From NCBI RefSeq assembly GCF_004801885.1, contig NZ_SSSM01000003.1, positions 186,001 through 250,000 on the forward strand: a stretch of 64,000 nucleotides of DNA. Direction: 5' to 3'. Source of the DNA: Naasia lichenicola (GTDB taxonomy: Bacteria; Actinomycetota; Actinomycetes; Actinomycetales; Microbacteriaceae). The first letter of the stretch is position 1, and each line of letters starts with the position of its first letter. Below are positions 1 through 8,635 of this stretch, in pieces. The notes beneath the pieces are model-generated. The model made no database searches and was not told where the DNA came from. It was given only the letters and a program-made list of their open reading frames with translations. The position numbers and the translations under genes are program-made.

Positions 1-338
1 AGCCGTGGAACCAGACGATGCCCTTGCCGTCGTCGTGCACGAACTTGAGCAGCGCAGCGTCGGTCTCCGCACCGAAGCCCTCTGCCGTGTCGAAGTAGCC
101 GTCGCGGCCCTCGAAGATGACGATGATCACGTCGTACCTGTCGATGATGCTCGAGGTGAGCCCGCGGGGGTCCTCGGTGACGCGCACCTTGAAGCGGCCG
201 GTGTCCTCGAGGACGGTGGTCAGCCACTGGTTGTGCAGGCGGAAGCTGCGGTACACGTTGTCGTGCTCGATGGTCATGTGTCCCGAGAGGATCAGGACGT
301 TGAGGATGCCGGTCGTGGTGTCGGTGGAATCAGTCATG
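1..338 (-). CDS. ThuA-like domain protein, C-terminus cut by window edge
   Basis: Only the N-terminal 112 codons are present. The translation begins MTDSTDTTTGILNVLILSGH and continues with an Asn-Val-Tyr-Arg segment, a YDVIIVIFEGRDGYF stretch and a FVHDDGKGIVWFHG segment. That pattern (beta strand, then a strand ending in a short acidic loop, then a VxxGKGxVxxHG strand) is typical of ThuA-like proteins, a class-I glutamine-amidotransferase-like fold found beside Gfo/Idh/MocA sugar dehydrogenases. The ATG at 338 was chosen because it is the first Met before the fold begins and has a GAGAAAG stretch about 9 bases upstream. ThuA-like proteins belong to keto-sugar catabolism, which fits the neighbourhood. 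The exact reaction cannot be read from the sequence. Confidence 0.75.
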
Positions 339-408
339 GGGGATTCGCTTTCTCGCATCGTTGCGTAGGTGGGGTGATCGGGTGAGGTGCCCGGTTCGGA
401 TCAGGTGA

Positions 409-2022
409 TCAGGAGGTGAGGCGTTCGGCCAGTGCGCGGGCGCCGCGGACGGCGATCGCGACGCTCATCAGGGTGGGGTTCATCGTCGTCGCCGTCGGGA
501 TGAGCGCATTGCCGCCGACCACGAGGTTGTCGAAGCCCCAGACCCGCGAGTAGCCGTCTGCCACCGAGGTGCCGTCATCGGTCTCCCCCATCCGCATGGT
601 GCCCTGGAAGTGCAGGCTCGAGCCGTTCGGCAGGAGTCGCGGCTGGGCGATGAACGTGCCGAGCGCCTCGCCGGCCCGCTTCAGCAGCTCGGTGCCCTGG
701 GCGATCTCGGCCTTCTCACTGTCCGTCAGCTCGTAGCGGATCGTCATGTTCGGGAATCCGCGGTAGTCGAGCTCGCCGTCGTCGAAGGTGACGCCGTCCT
801 CGAACCTCGGCTGCTTGCGCATGCCGTATCCCATGTTGACGTAGCCCCACTTGTTGCCCGCGTGGGGGCTGGACGGGTCGAGGGGGAACGGCGGCTTCTC
901 GGCGTACATGACCTGCAGCGAGAAGGTGTGGTCTGGCTCGGAGTAGGGAATGCGATTGACGGCGGCCACCGGGTCGACCGGGTTGGCGGAGCGACGGAGC
1001 AGCTCGGCCTGCAAGTCCTCCTCAGTGGCGTAGCGGGACATCCCCTCGCCATCGAGCGAGACGGTGGAGATCACCACGGGGTGCTCGGTCAGGTAATGGC
1101 CGAGTGCGGTGGGTCGGATCCCGGACGCCCAGAGAAGCTGCGGCGACCGGAAGGTGTCGGCGGCCACGACGACCGCGTCGACCTGCTCGGTGTACCTGGA
1201 GCCGGTGCGCAGATCCTGCACCGTGACGGCGGTGACGTGGCCGTCGGCATGCTCGATGCGGCGGACGAGCGACAGGTCGCGCAGCTCGAACCGCGCGGCG
1301 AGCGGCGACGACGGATCGAGGATCGGGCCGAGGACCACGTCGGCCCCTGCCCAGCGCATGCTTCCGTCGGGTTGGGGGTCGCCGGCGACGGGGAGGGTGC
1401 TGGGGCCGGCCGCGTCGGGCAGTTCGGCGCCGAACTCCTCCTGCAGCAGTGATCGGATGGCGCCGCCGATGGGCGAATCCCCGAAGGCGGTGGTGTTGAC
1501 GTGCAGCAGTTCCTCCGCCTCGACGATGAGCTCGTCCCACTCGGCGTCGTCGATGAACGCGACTCGTTCGGCGCCCGCCGGCCGTGGCGTCGCACACGTC
1601 CAGTGCGCACCCATCCCACCGACGTTGGTGGAGGCCGCAGCGGCCGGGAAGGTCTCGGCGTGAGCCGATCCCTCGCCGCCGAAGTCGAGGAGATGGGTGC
1701 CTTCGCGGGCGGTGAACATGCCCTCGACCCGCGCGTTCGCGGGCAGTCCGAAGGAAGCGCGATGCTCGCCCGCCTGCGGACCCTGCGACCTCTCACGCGC
1801 CTTCGCCTTCTCATCGGGATCGGGGATGTTGCGCACGCTCTCGCCCGGGATGTCCGTGAGCTGTGGGCCCGCTTCGAGCATGAGCACGCGGAGGTCCGGC
1901 GATGCCTCCAGCAGCTCGCGCGCGTAGGCGGAGCCGATGGGGCCGCTGCCGACGATCGCGACGATCGGGCCAGATCGGGTGTCGGGAGCGGATTCGGAAG
2001 AAGTGCTGTCGGGGGTGGTCAT
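409..2022 (-). CDS. GMC-family FAD oxidoreductase, CarA / pyranose-oxidase-like
   Basis: A 537-residue flavoenzyme. The dinucleotide-binding motif VGSGPIGSAYA lies at residues 24-34. The NVGGMGAHW motif at about 133-141 corresponds to the flavin-contacting segment of pyranose 2-oxidases, and the catalytic pair of that family is visible as His471 (in LHFQGTMRMG) and Asn515 (in TATTMNPTLMS). There is no signal peptide, so it acts in the cytoplasm. Enzymes of this group oxidise a ring hydroxyl of sugars or glycosides. Bacterial members called CarA (Microbacterium) oxidise C-3 of C-glucosides to allow later C-C cleavage, and the deglycosidase genes in this window make that role likely. The start overlaps the stop of the upstream MFS gene by four bases (ATGA), so the two are co-translated. 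The paralogue at 15215-16729 shares every motif. Confidence 0.85.
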   Translation of the reverse strand: MTTPDSTSSESAPDTRSGPIVAIVGSGPIGSAYARELLEASPDLRVLMLEAGPQLTDIPGESVRNIPDPDEKAKARERSQGPQAGEHRASFGLPANARVEGMFTAREGTHLLDFGGEGSAHAETFPAAAASTNVGGMGAHWTCATPRPAGAERVAFIDDAEWDELIVEAEELLHVNTTAFGDSPIGGAIRSLLQEEFGAELPDAAGPSTLPVAGDPQPDGSMRWAGADVVLGPILDPSSPLAARFELRDLSLVRRIEHADGHVTAVTVQDLRTGSRYTEQVDAVVVAADTFRSPQLLWASGIRPTALGHYLTEHPVVISTVSLDGEGMSRYATEEDLQAELLRRSANPVDPVAAVNRIPYSEPDHTFSLQVMYAEKPPFPLDPSSPHAGNKWGYVNMGYGMRKQPRFEDGVTFDDGELDYRGFPNMTIRYELTDSEKAEIAQGTELLKRAGEALGTFIAQPRLLPNGSSLHFQGTMRMGETDDGTSVADGYSRVWGFDNLVVGGNALIPTATTMNPTLMSVAIAVRGARALAERLTS

Positions 2023-3638
2023 GGTCTCTCCTTCGAGGTCAGACTGCGGGGCGCTGAGCGTGGATCGGGGGTAGCCGTGGGCTGAGATTCGAGGGCGGAG
2101 TCGCGCGCGGCGTCGAGGGTCGCATTGATGGCGGGATCGACTTCGGCCTCGGCTGACACCTCATGTTCGGGAAGACGTCCGGCGGGCAGCAGGATCGCGG
2201 CGACGATGCCGATGCCGTAGATGATCGCGAGGACCAGGAAGACGGGGCTCAGCACCTCGGCGTAGACGGTCGCGATCTGCACCTGGGTCGCCTCGGACGA
2301 CTGGCGCGCGACCTGCGGGGTGAGCGTGTTGGGATCGAGGGCCGCGGGGAGCCGCGCCACGACGCCGCTGCCGATGACACCGCCGATGACCGCCGTGCCG
2401 ACCGTCGCACCGACCTGGCGCGTGAGGTTGGTCGTCGCCGTGATGGCGCCGATGCTGTCGCGGGAGACGGCGCTTTGCACGACCGCGACGATGAGGCTCA
2501 TGAACGCCCCGGTGCCCAGCCCGACGGCACCCATCGCGATCATGGGGACGCAGAGCGGCAGTCCGGGCGGCAGAAGCGACATGGCGAGCAGGCCAGCGGC
2601 TGCCAGCGCAGTTCCGGCGATGGTGAACGGCCGGTACAGCCCCGTGCGGCTCACGACGAACCCCGAGAACAGACTGCTGATCAGCATTCCGAACACGGTG
2701 GCGATCGGCACCAGGCCCGAGACGGTCGCCGTGGTCCGATAGGCCATCTGCACGTAGGTGGGGATGTAGGAGACGATCGAGAACAGGCCGATCCCTATGA
2801 TCGCGCCGAGCGTGACGCAGGCCGCCACGGTCCGGTTCCGGAGGAGCCCGAGCGGCACGAACGGATCGGTCACGCGCCGCTCGATCACGAAGAAGACGCC
2901 GAACGCGACAGCTGCGACCACGAACAGCACGGTGGCGCCGAGGCGGGTCTCCGGCTGGGCGACCCAGGTCACCGCGAGCACGAGGGCCACCATGGCGAAC
3001 GTGAAGCTGACGGCGCCGCCGAAATCGAAGGGCTTGCGTCCTGCGCCATCGATGTGCGGGATGGCCGCGACCGCGAGCGCGAGCGCCACGACCCCCAGCG
3101 GGATGTTGATCCAGAAGACCCAGTGCCAGCCGAGATTGTCGGCGATCAGTCCGCCGAGCAGAGGTCCGACCAGGATGGCGACCGGGAATGCCGCTCCGAT
3201 GATGCTCAGCAGCTTGGGGCGCTCGCGCGGCGTCGTGACCGTCGCGATGATCGTCTGCGACATCAGCTGCAGGCCTGCGGAGCCGAGGCCCTGGAAGGCC
3301 CGGGCGATGACGAGCTGGACCATGTCCTGCGCGAAGCCGCAGGCCAGAGACGCGACGAGGAACAGGACCAGGGAGGTGAGGAAGACGCTGCGCGGGCCCA
3401 GGCCGTCGGCCAGCTTGCCGAGCAGCGGAAGGAGCACGGTGGCCGACAGCGTGTAGGAGACGATCACCCAGCTGAGCTGATCCAGGGCACCCAGCTCGCC
3501 GGCGATGGTCGACAGCGACGTCGAGACGATCGTGTGGTCGAGCGCTCCGAGGAACGAGACGGTGAGCAGGGACACCACCAGGAGGCGGAGCCGGACCGGC
3601 GAGAGATGAGAAGCGAGAGCGGTCGGAGAGGAGGTCAT
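2019..3638 (-). CDS. MFS transporter, DHA2 (14-TMS) family
   Basis: A 539-residue integral membrane protein with repeated hydrophobic segments consistent with 14 helices. The MFS loop motif GKLADGLGPR follows TM2, and GPLLGGLIADNLGWHWVFWI at the TM5/TM6 region is the antiporter-type motif C area of the EmrB/QacA (DHA2) group. The start at 3638 (MTSSPTALA) was preferred over an upstream alternative because GGTGGA lies a few bases before it and because the 22 extra residues are basic and unlike the family. Its stop overlaps the start of the GMC oxidoreductase, so it is probably the transporter of that enzyme's substrate or product, for example a glycoside or a phenolic aglycone. DHA2 proteins usually export, so efflux of a toxic aglycone is as likely as uptake. 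Confidence 0.85.
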   Translation of the reverse strand: MTSSPTALASHLSPVRLRLLVVSLLTVSFLGALDHTIVSTSLSTIAGELGALDQLSWVIVSYTLSATVLLPLLGKLADGLGPRSVFLTSLVLFLVASLACGFAQDMVQLVIARAFQGLGSAGLQLMSQTIIATVTTPRERPKLLSIIGAAFPVAILVGPLLGGLIADNLGWHWVFWINIPLGVVALALAVAAIPHIDGAGRKPFDFGGAVSFTFAMVALVLAVTWVAQPETRLGATVLFVVAAVAFGVFFVIERRVTDPFVPLGLLRNRTVAACVTLGAIIGIGLFSIVSYIPTYVQMAYRTTATVSGLVPIATVFGMLISSLFSGFVVSRTGLYRPFTIAGTALAAAGLLAMSLLPPGLPLCVPMIAMGAVGLGTGAFMSLIVAVVQSAVSRDSIGAITATTNLTRQVGATVGTAVIGGVIGSGVVARLPAALDPNTLTPQVARQSSEATQVQIATVYAEVLSPVFLVLAIIYGIGIVAAILLPAGRLPEHEVSAEAEVDPAINATLDAARDSALESQPTATPDPRSAPRSLTSKERP

Positions 3639-3752
3639 GGAGCATCCACCCGTACGAACGGGCCGTCGACGAGACGGGCTGTGCCCCGCTGCGGGAAGCC
3701 GCAACGGGAACGGGCTCCAGCGAACCCCAACGTCCCCACCAGTCTACCGGTC

Positions 3753-3759
3753 CTTATGT
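3753..3759 (+). promoter_or_regulatory. CTTATGT motif upstream of MFS-GMC operon
   Basis: CTTATGT followed by CGATATTC, 115-121 bases upstream of the MFS start, in an AT-richer patch of an otherwise GC-rich leader. The same 7-mer occurs in three other control regions of this window (15203-15209, 17597-17603, 27085-27091; there it reads ACATAAG on the plus strand). It could be a shared operator or promoter element; nothing here proves binding. Confidence 0.3.
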
Positions 3760-3805
3760 CGATATTCAACGAAAGAACGCGGGGGCGAGTCGTCGGACCG
3801 AGCGG

Positions 3806-4642
3806 TCAGCGCGGTCCGTCGAGGAAGTCGCCGACCAGTCGCGCGTCGTGGCGCAGCTCGTCGGCGTCCGTCGGCAGCACCTGATCCCGCACGGCCTCGA
3901 GCACCCGTCGAAGGGCGAGCCGCTCGCCGGATTCAAACCGGGTCGGCAACCGCAGCCGGCCCTCAGCGTCGGCGCGTTCGACCTCGGCGGAGCGCATCCG
4001 CCCCTGCACCGCGACCTCTGTTCGAGTCGCTCCCACGATCGCGGCCCGCAGCCATTCCGCGCCGGCGTCCCGTCGAGCGCCCAGGATCGTCACTGCGTGG
4101 GACGATGCGCCCTGATCCGCGACGAGGAGAGCGGCGACGGACTGCCCGGTGTCTCCGGCGGAGGCGAGCGAGAGCGTGCCGCCGGCCAGCGTTCGAGCCC
4201 AGCCGACCGCGTCGCACAGCATGGCCCTGTAGCCGGCGGTCGATGCAGCGCACTCGACGGCGATGATCGCTGCTCCCCTGTCGCCTCGCCGGGTCGCGAG
4301 CGCGTCGGAGGCCACGTCCGGACGGAGGCGCGGACGGGCGAGCACCAACGGGACTCGGGAGGCCAGCTCGACGACGAGACCGAGATCCAGCCCGACGCTC
4401 CCGATGGCAGGCGAATCCACGATCATGGCGACTGCGCCGGCAGCGCACGCCTGCTCGACACCCAGATCCCATCTTCCGTGGCCGCCGAGGGTCACGATCG
4501 CGCCGGACACGGAATCGGCGATCCGTGCGCTTCTCGGCAGCTCGGCGACGGCGATCGCGTAGGGCGCACTGCCGGCGTGCACGGCGACTCGGAGGTCCGA
4601 CTCGTCGACCGCTCGCACGTGAGGGCCGATGGCTGTGCTCAT
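3806..4642 (-). CDS. Protein of unknown function in sugar-dehydrogenase operon
   Basis: 278 residues starting at MSTAIGPHVRAV; the start overlaps the stop of the upstream Gfo/Idh/MocA gene by four bases (ATGA), which fixes it. I do not recognise the family. There is no signal peptide or membrane helix. The N-terminal part alternates short hydrophobic strands with Ala/Gly-rich helices (AIVTLGGHGRWDLG, AVAMIVDSPAIG, VPLVLARPRLR), which reads like a Rossmann-type alpha/beta protein. The C-terminal third is charged and helical. One Cys sits in the VECAAS segment. Translational coupling to a dehydrogenase suggests a partner subunit or a second step on the same keto-sugar, but that is inference from position only. 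Confidence 0.7.
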   Translation of the reverse strand: MSTAIGPHVRAVDESDLRVAVHAGSAPYAIAVAELPRSARIADSVSGAIVTLGGHGRWDLGVEQACAAGAVAMIVDSPAIGSVGLDLGLVVELASRVPLVLARPRLRPDVASDALATRRGDRGAAIIAVECAASTAGYRAMLCDAVGWARTLAGGTLSLASAGDTGQSVAALLVADQGASSHAVTILGARRDAGAEWLRAAIVGATRTEVAVQGRMRSAEVERADAEGRLRLPTRFESGERLALRRVLEAVRDQVLPTDADELRHDARLVGDFLDGPR

Positions 4643-5703
4643 CGGACGCCCCCACCGATCAGAGCATCGGCGCCCGTGACCGCGTCGCGGGCGGCATCCG
4701 CCAGTCGGATGGCGAAGATCGCGTCGTCGAGGATGCTGTCGTATTCGACAGGCTCTCCGCCATCCAGCAGGGCGGCGAGTGCCAGCCACTCCTCGAGGTA
4801 GCCGTCGTTTCGCTCACGGGGGTATTCGGTGAGGTGCTCGTTCGGACCCCAGACCCGCACCCGGGCGCTGCCGTCGTGCACGAAGGCCGGAGGGAACTCG
4901 ACCTCCACTCGGTCGAGCTCGGTGATCACCGTGATCCGCCAGAGCGCATCGGCCCCGTCCGGGAGCATCACCGCTGACAGCTGGACGGCGACATCGCCGG
5001 CGACCGCGCCGAGCACGTAGCCGATGGGCGACAGCGGGCGTGCGTACACGACCCGGTCGATCATTGGGACGATGTCCCGCAGCGCAGGAAGGTCGTGCAC
5101 CCCCAGGCCGATCACGAGCTGACGCACGATGGCGCCGGCTACGTGCGGATTCGACCAGTCCGGCGCGGGCCGCCCGCCGCCCGGCCCGGCTGAGGCGTCG
5201 AGCTCGGAGACGAGCTCGTGGTAGCGCCCGTTGGGCGGCAGGGCGAGCGAGATGTTCACGCTCCGCACCGGTCCGCCCGAGGCCGAGAGGTGGTGCTTCG
5301 CCCTGCCCCACGCCGGGTCGAAGAGATGGTTGGTGCCGACGATCAGAGAGGTGCCGGCGACCCGGCAGGCTTCGACGACGCGACGCGCGTCATCCTCCGT
5401 CAGCGCGATCGGCTTCTCGCACATGATCGCTCCGACACCCGCGGCGACGGCGTCGAGCACCTGCTGCGCATGCCGATCGGGCGGGCTGCAGATGGCCACG
5501 ACCGTGACGTCGGGATCCGCGAGCAGGTCAGCGGAGCCGGAAGAGGAGCGCGCGCCGACTCGTGCGGCGATCTCTTGCGCACGCCCGGAGCCCGAGTCTG
5601 CGATGTGGACGGGCCGGAAGTCGGTGGCGAGGCGTGCCAACGTGGGCAGGTGCAGTGCTGCAACACCCGGGCCGGCCCCGATCAGGCCCACTCCGTGAAC
5701 CAT
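4639..5703 (-). CDS. Gfo/Idh/MocA family oxidoreductase
   Basis: A 354-residue NAD(P)-dependent dehydrogenase. It has an N-terminal Rossmann fold beginning VGLIGAGPGVAALHLPTLA, the ICSPPDRH strand, and the catalytic-lysine motif CEKPIALTEDDA, followed by a GTNHLFDPAW segment and an alpha/beta C-terminal substrate domain. The ATG at 5703 is supported by AGGAG five bases upstream; a longer reading frame to 5757 lacks this. It is first in a two-gene operon with the unknown protein at 3806-4642 and diverges from the ROK regulator at 5833. The likely role is reversible oxidation of a keto- or inositol-like sugar intermediate. Confidence 0.9.
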   Translation of the reverse strand: MVHGVGLIGAGPGVAALHLPTLARLATDFRPVHIADSGSGRAQEIAARVGARSSSGSADLLADPDVTVVAICSPPDRHAQQVLDAVAAGVGAIMCEKPIALTEDDARRVVEACRVAGTSLIVGTNHLFDPAWGRAKHHLSASGGPVRSVNISLALPPNGRYHELVSELDASAGPGGGRPAPDWSNPHVAGAIVRQLVIGLGVHDLPALRDIVPMIDRVVYARPLSPIGYVLGAVAGDVAVQLSAVMLPDGADALWRITVITELDRVEVEFPPAFVHDGSARVRVWGPNEHLTEYPRERNDGYLEEWLALAALLDGGEPVEYDSILDDAIFAIRLADAARDAVTGADALIGGGVR

Positions 5704-5832
5704 GAGACTCCTGTCGTGGATTGCACCGTCGCAACCTGCTCTTGAGTTCGAAGTCAACTAAAGCTGGTGCGAAAGAGTCAATACTTCCTCCCATCACTGT
5801 CGGTTATGCGCGTAGTTGTGTCAGAATTGGCC
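5704..5832. promoter_or_regulatory. Divergent control region between dehydrogenase and ROK regulator
   Basis: 129 bases between two divergent starts, noticeably richer in A/T than the flanking genes (around AGTCAACTAAAGCTGG and GAGTCAATACTTCC). Both promoters and the ROK operator should lie here. I could not assign a clean inverted repeat, and the exact ROK start (5833, or 5806) affects the right boundary. Confidence 0.45.
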
Positions 5833-7098
5833 ATGGCAACTGAATCAGCCCTGCGCTTCGGCGCGCAGACCGATGAGATGACGAGCCTCCTGCGCATCGT
5901 CAACATGGTGCGCACCGGCGAGGCGATGACCCGTCCCGAGATCGGGAGGGTGACCGGCCTGGGTCGCGGCGTGGTGACTCAGCGCGTCGACTACGCCATC
6001 CAGCTCGGCTACCTCGAAGACGGTGAATTCGGCCCATCGTCCGGAGGTCGCGCTCCTCGAACGCTGCGCTTCCGCGGTGAGCGGGGCACCATCATCATCT
6101 GCGCGTTGGGCGCCCTGCACATCCACGTCGGAGTCGCCGCGCTCGACGGCGATCTGATCGATCAGACCCACCGCAAGTGGGACATCGCCCGCGGACCGGC
6201 CGATACGCTGGCCGCCGCGATGGAGATGATCGACGGCCTGCTCGAGCGCACGCCCGCCGACTCGGTATGGGGAGTGGCGGTCGGCATCCCGGGCCCGGTC
6301 GACTTCGATTCCGGACGGCCCGTGGCGCCGCCGATCATGCCCGGCTGGAACGGATTCGACATCCGCCGCGGATTCGAGCAGCGGTACGGCGCGCCCGTCT
6401 GGGTGGACAACGACGTCAACCTGCTCGCCTTCGGCGAGCGCGCCCGACGCCGCGACGAGATCCCCGACCTCATCTACTGCAAGGTGGGATCCGGAATCGG
6501 CGCGGGACTGATATCCCGCGGACGCATCCATCGCGGGGTCAACGGCGCCGCGGGCGACATCGGGCATGTGCGGGTGCGCGACTCCGACGCACTGTGCCGA
6601 TGCGGCAAGATCGGCTGCCTCGAGGCGGTGGCCGGTGGCTGGGCTCTGGTGCGTGACGCGAAGATCGCCATCGCCGAGGGCGCGGGCGGCTTCCTGGCGG
6701 CACGCTCCGCAGCCGGCGAGGACCCAACGCCCGAGATGATCGCGCGGGCCGCCGAGAACGGCGACGCGCTCGCGATCAGCCTGATCCAGCGCGCGGCGCG
6801 CGACGTCGGAGAATCGATCGCCGCCCTGGTCAACATGTTCAACCCCGGCACGATCATCATCGGCGGTGCTGTGGCGGCGGCCGGAGAGCTCTTCCTCGCG
6901 GAGGTTCGCCAGCGGGTCTACGAGCTGTCGCTCCCCCTCGCCACCCGCGATCTGCACATCGTGCAGTCCATGGACGATCCACGCGAGCCGCTCCGCGGAG
7001 GCGCGGACATGGTGCGCGAGCAGCTCTTCGACGTCACGTTCCCGCGCTGGTTCGCCGAGGGACGGCCGGCACGCATCGAGGTGCCGGTCCCGGCGTAG
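5833..7098 (+). CDS. ROK-family transcriptional regulator
   Basis: 421 residues. An N-terminal winged-helix region (about residues 15-70: LLRIVNMVRTGEAMTRPEIG, then TGLGRGVVTQRVD as recognition helix) is followed by a ROK sugar-kinase-like domain. The domain shows AVGIPGPVD, VDNDVNLLAFGE with the conserved Asn-Asp, GSGIGAGLI, and the zinc-binding signature CRCGKIGCLE followed by AVAGG. ROK repressors of this layout bind a sugar or keto-sugar effector and release DNA. It is transcribed away from the Gfo/Idh/MocA operon and is the best candidate regulator of it. The Shine-Dalgarno sequence is weak for every possible start; 5833 was chosen because the HTH begins soon after. A Met at 5806 is an alternative. 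Confidence 0.85.
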   Translation: MATESALRFGAQTDEMTSLLRIVNMVRTGEAMTRPEIGRVTGLGRGVVTQRVDYAIQLGYLEDGEFGPSSGGRAPRTLRFRGERGTIIICALGALHIHVGVAALDGDLIDQTHRKWDIARGPADTLAAAMEMIDGLLERTPADSVWGVAVGIPGPVDFDSGRPVAPPIMPGWNGFDIRRGFEQRYGAPVWVDNDVNLLAFGERARRRDEIPDLIYCKVGSGIGAGLISRGRIHRGVNGAAGDIGHVRVRDSDALCRCGKIGCLEAVAGGWALVRDAKIAIAEGAGGFLAARSAAGEDPTPEMIARAAENGDALAISLIQRAARDVGESIAALVNMFNPGTIIIGGAVAAAGELFLAEVRQRVYELSLPLATRDLHIVQSMDDPREPLRGGADMVREQLFDVTFPRWFAEGRPARIEVPVPA

Positions 7099-7130
7099 CG
7101 AGCGACAGCGGCGTCCGCTGGTCGCGCAGC

Positions 7131-7541
7131 CTAGGCGACCGCTCGAGAGACGCTCGGCACCACGGCGTGATCCGTCTCGAGCACCCGCGCGACCCGCAGC
7201 GGAAGCGTCAGCGCTCCGCCGTCCGGGCCGGCGAGGAGGTACGGGATCATCGCCATGAAGGCGACCTCCACGGTGTGCGCCCCGGGTGCGAGCGTCCGGC
7301 GTCCGATCAGCGCGAGCCGGTCCTGGATGTACCACCAGCCGTCCTCATCGCGGAGATCCTCGACCTCCAGGACTCGATCCCCCAGCCCGATCTGCAGGTC
7401 GGTGAGCGGCTCGCCGTCGACCGTGACGGTGAAGCCCGAGGTGCAGGCCAGAGGCAGCGAGCGGATCCACGGAAGACCGACCCGGACCACCACCTGATCG
7501 CCGGCGATCGACAGGGCATCATCGCGAAGGGCTGATTGCAT
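7131..7541 (-). CDS. C-glycoside deglycosidase beta-subunit-like protein (CarC / DUF6379 type)
   Basis: A 136-residue all-beta-looking protein. It carries the VGLPWIRSLPL segment at about residues 22-32, matching the PWYRS core shared by the three other beta-type domains in this window (12039-12437, 14723-15118, and the N-terminus of 22276-23748). A VTVDGEPL turn, a WWYIQDRLAL strand and a C-terminal VEVAFMAMIPYLL strand follow in the same order as in those proteins. In CarBC-type enzymes the beta subunit packs on a TIM-barrel alpha subunit and both are needed for C-C cleavage. Here the gene has GAGGAG about 5 bases before its ATG and diverges from the TIM-barrel gene at 7613, its likely partner. 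The Tyr of PWYRS is Ile here, so it is a divergent member. Confidence 0.75.
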   Translation of the reverse strand: MQSALRDDALSIAGDQVVVRVGLPWIRSLPLACTSGFTVTVDGEPLTDLQIGLGDRVLEVEDLRDEDGWWYIQDRLALIGRRTLAPGAHTVEVAFMAMIPYLLAGPDGGALTLPLRVARVLETDHAVVPSVSRAVA

Positions 7542-7571
7542 TGCGACTCCTCGTTACTTTATCCTCGAGCA

Positions 7572-7600
7572 GACAGAAGCCTGTCATGAACTGACAGAAG
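7572..7600. promoter_or_regulatory. Repeat cluster in divergent alpha/beta control region
   Basis: Two direct copies of GACAGAAG (7572-7579 and 7593-7600), 13 bases apart; CTGTC (7581-7585) and GACAG (7593-7597) also form an inverted repeat. The block sits in the 71-base gap between the divergent deglycosidase-like genes and ends just before the AGTGGGAAGAG ribosome-binding region, as expected for an operator controlling both. Confidence 0.4.
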
Positions 7601-7612
7601 TGGGAAGAGTCG

Positions 7613-8602
7613 ATGATGACGCTCGCGAATGCGGCCTGGACCCTGGCGGCCAGCGCCTTCAACTGGACGCCCGATGTCGTCCGCGCAGAGCGATCGGCAC
7701 CGGCGATCGCCATCGCCATCGTCGCCGACGGTCTCACCGACACCATCGAGATCGAGCCGGGTCAGACGATGCGCAGCTTCCCCACGTCGTCCGACGATGA
7801 GGTCGACGCCTTCCGCCAGGGCCTCGAGGAGGCCGGAGGGGCGGTGAGCATCGTCGGCGCCAGCCTCGACGACGTGGATGCGCGAGGCGTGCGTCGATCG
7901 CTGGAGGAACGGGAGTCGTTCCTGCTGCCCCAGCTCCGAGCGGCGCAGCGCATGGGAGCGCTGGGCGTGCGGCTTCCGATCGGACAGGCGGGATCGGAGC
8001 TTCTGCAGCGAGTGCTTCCCGTCCTGCGAGACCTGGATCTCGTGCTCTTCGAGGAGATCCAGGGCCAGCAGACCCCCGACTCCCCTCACACCGCACCGGC
8101 TGTTGACGCCATCGCGACGATCGACGATCCGCACCTCCGACTGCTGGTGGACATCTCGATGCTGATGCCGAGTCTGCCGCCGTCGTACCTCGAGGAGCTC
8201 GGCCGGGCGGGCATCCCGGCGGACTTCATCGAACGTCTGGCATCGGACTGGCGCTCCCCCGACACGGCGGGCGCGGTCTTCGGCCTGCTCCGCTCGGGCG
8301 CCGTGCCACCGGCAGCGATGACGCTGTACATGGACATGATCGTCCGCTTCGGTCGATCGGACGCGTCGGTGCTGCGGGACATCCTGCCGATGGTCGGCGG
8401 CTTCCATCTGAAGTTCTGGGACCTGGACGACACCGACGGAAGAGTGTCCCAGCCGATCGCCGACCTCGCCGTGGAGCTGCGCGGGTCGGAGTTCGCCGGC
8501 ACCCTCTGCAGCGAGTGGGGCGGCCACGAGTGGCTCGAGGACGACCCCACGGAGATGACCCGGCGTCACCTCGCCATCGCCCGCGAGGCGCTGTCGAGCT
8601 GA
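7613..8602 (+). CDS. TIM-barrel protein, divergent C-glycoside deglycosidase alpha-subunit-like
   Basis: 329 residues. Overall identity to the other alpha subunits here is low, but the four candidate metal ligands of the CarB family fall in the same order and context: Glu147/148 (LVLFEE), Asp180 (LRLLVDIS), His265 (GGFHLKFWDLDD, compare HVHAKFYDID) and Glu301 (CSEWGGHEW, compare SSEWEGHAF). This supports a metal-dependent sugar-isomerase-like barrel that uses an enediolate to expel the aglycone. The start is ATG 7613 (ATG 7616 is in frame too) behind GGGAAGAG. It diverges from the beta-type gene at 7131-7541 and ends 33 bases from the convergent dehydrogenase at 8636. Automated annotation would probably call it hypothetical. 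Confidence 0.65.
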   Translation: MMTLANAAWTLAASAFNWTPDVVRAERSAPAIAIAIVADGLTDTIEIEPGQTMRSFPTSSDDEVDAFRQGLEEAGGAVSIVGASLDDVDARGVRRSLEERESFLLPQLRAAQRMGALGVRLPIGQAGSELLQRVLPVLRDLDLVLFEEIQGQQTPDSPHTAPAVDAIATIDDPHLRLLVDISMLMPSLPPSYLEELGRAGIPADFIERLASDWRSPDTAGAVFGLLRSGAVPPAAMTLYMDMIVRFGRSDASVLRDILPMVGGFHLKFWDLDDTDGRVSQPIADLAVELRGSEFAGTLCSEWGGHEWLEDDPTEMTRRHLAIAREALSS

Positions 8603-8635
8603 CGCCCATCCGCGCGCCCGGGAAGTCCCGTTGCG

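Noticed and set aside
2163-3884. A 573-codon plus-strand frame opposite the MFS transporter
   Set aside because: It is antisense to a well-supported membrane protein and its product is an Asp/Arg/Gly-rich string with no domain.
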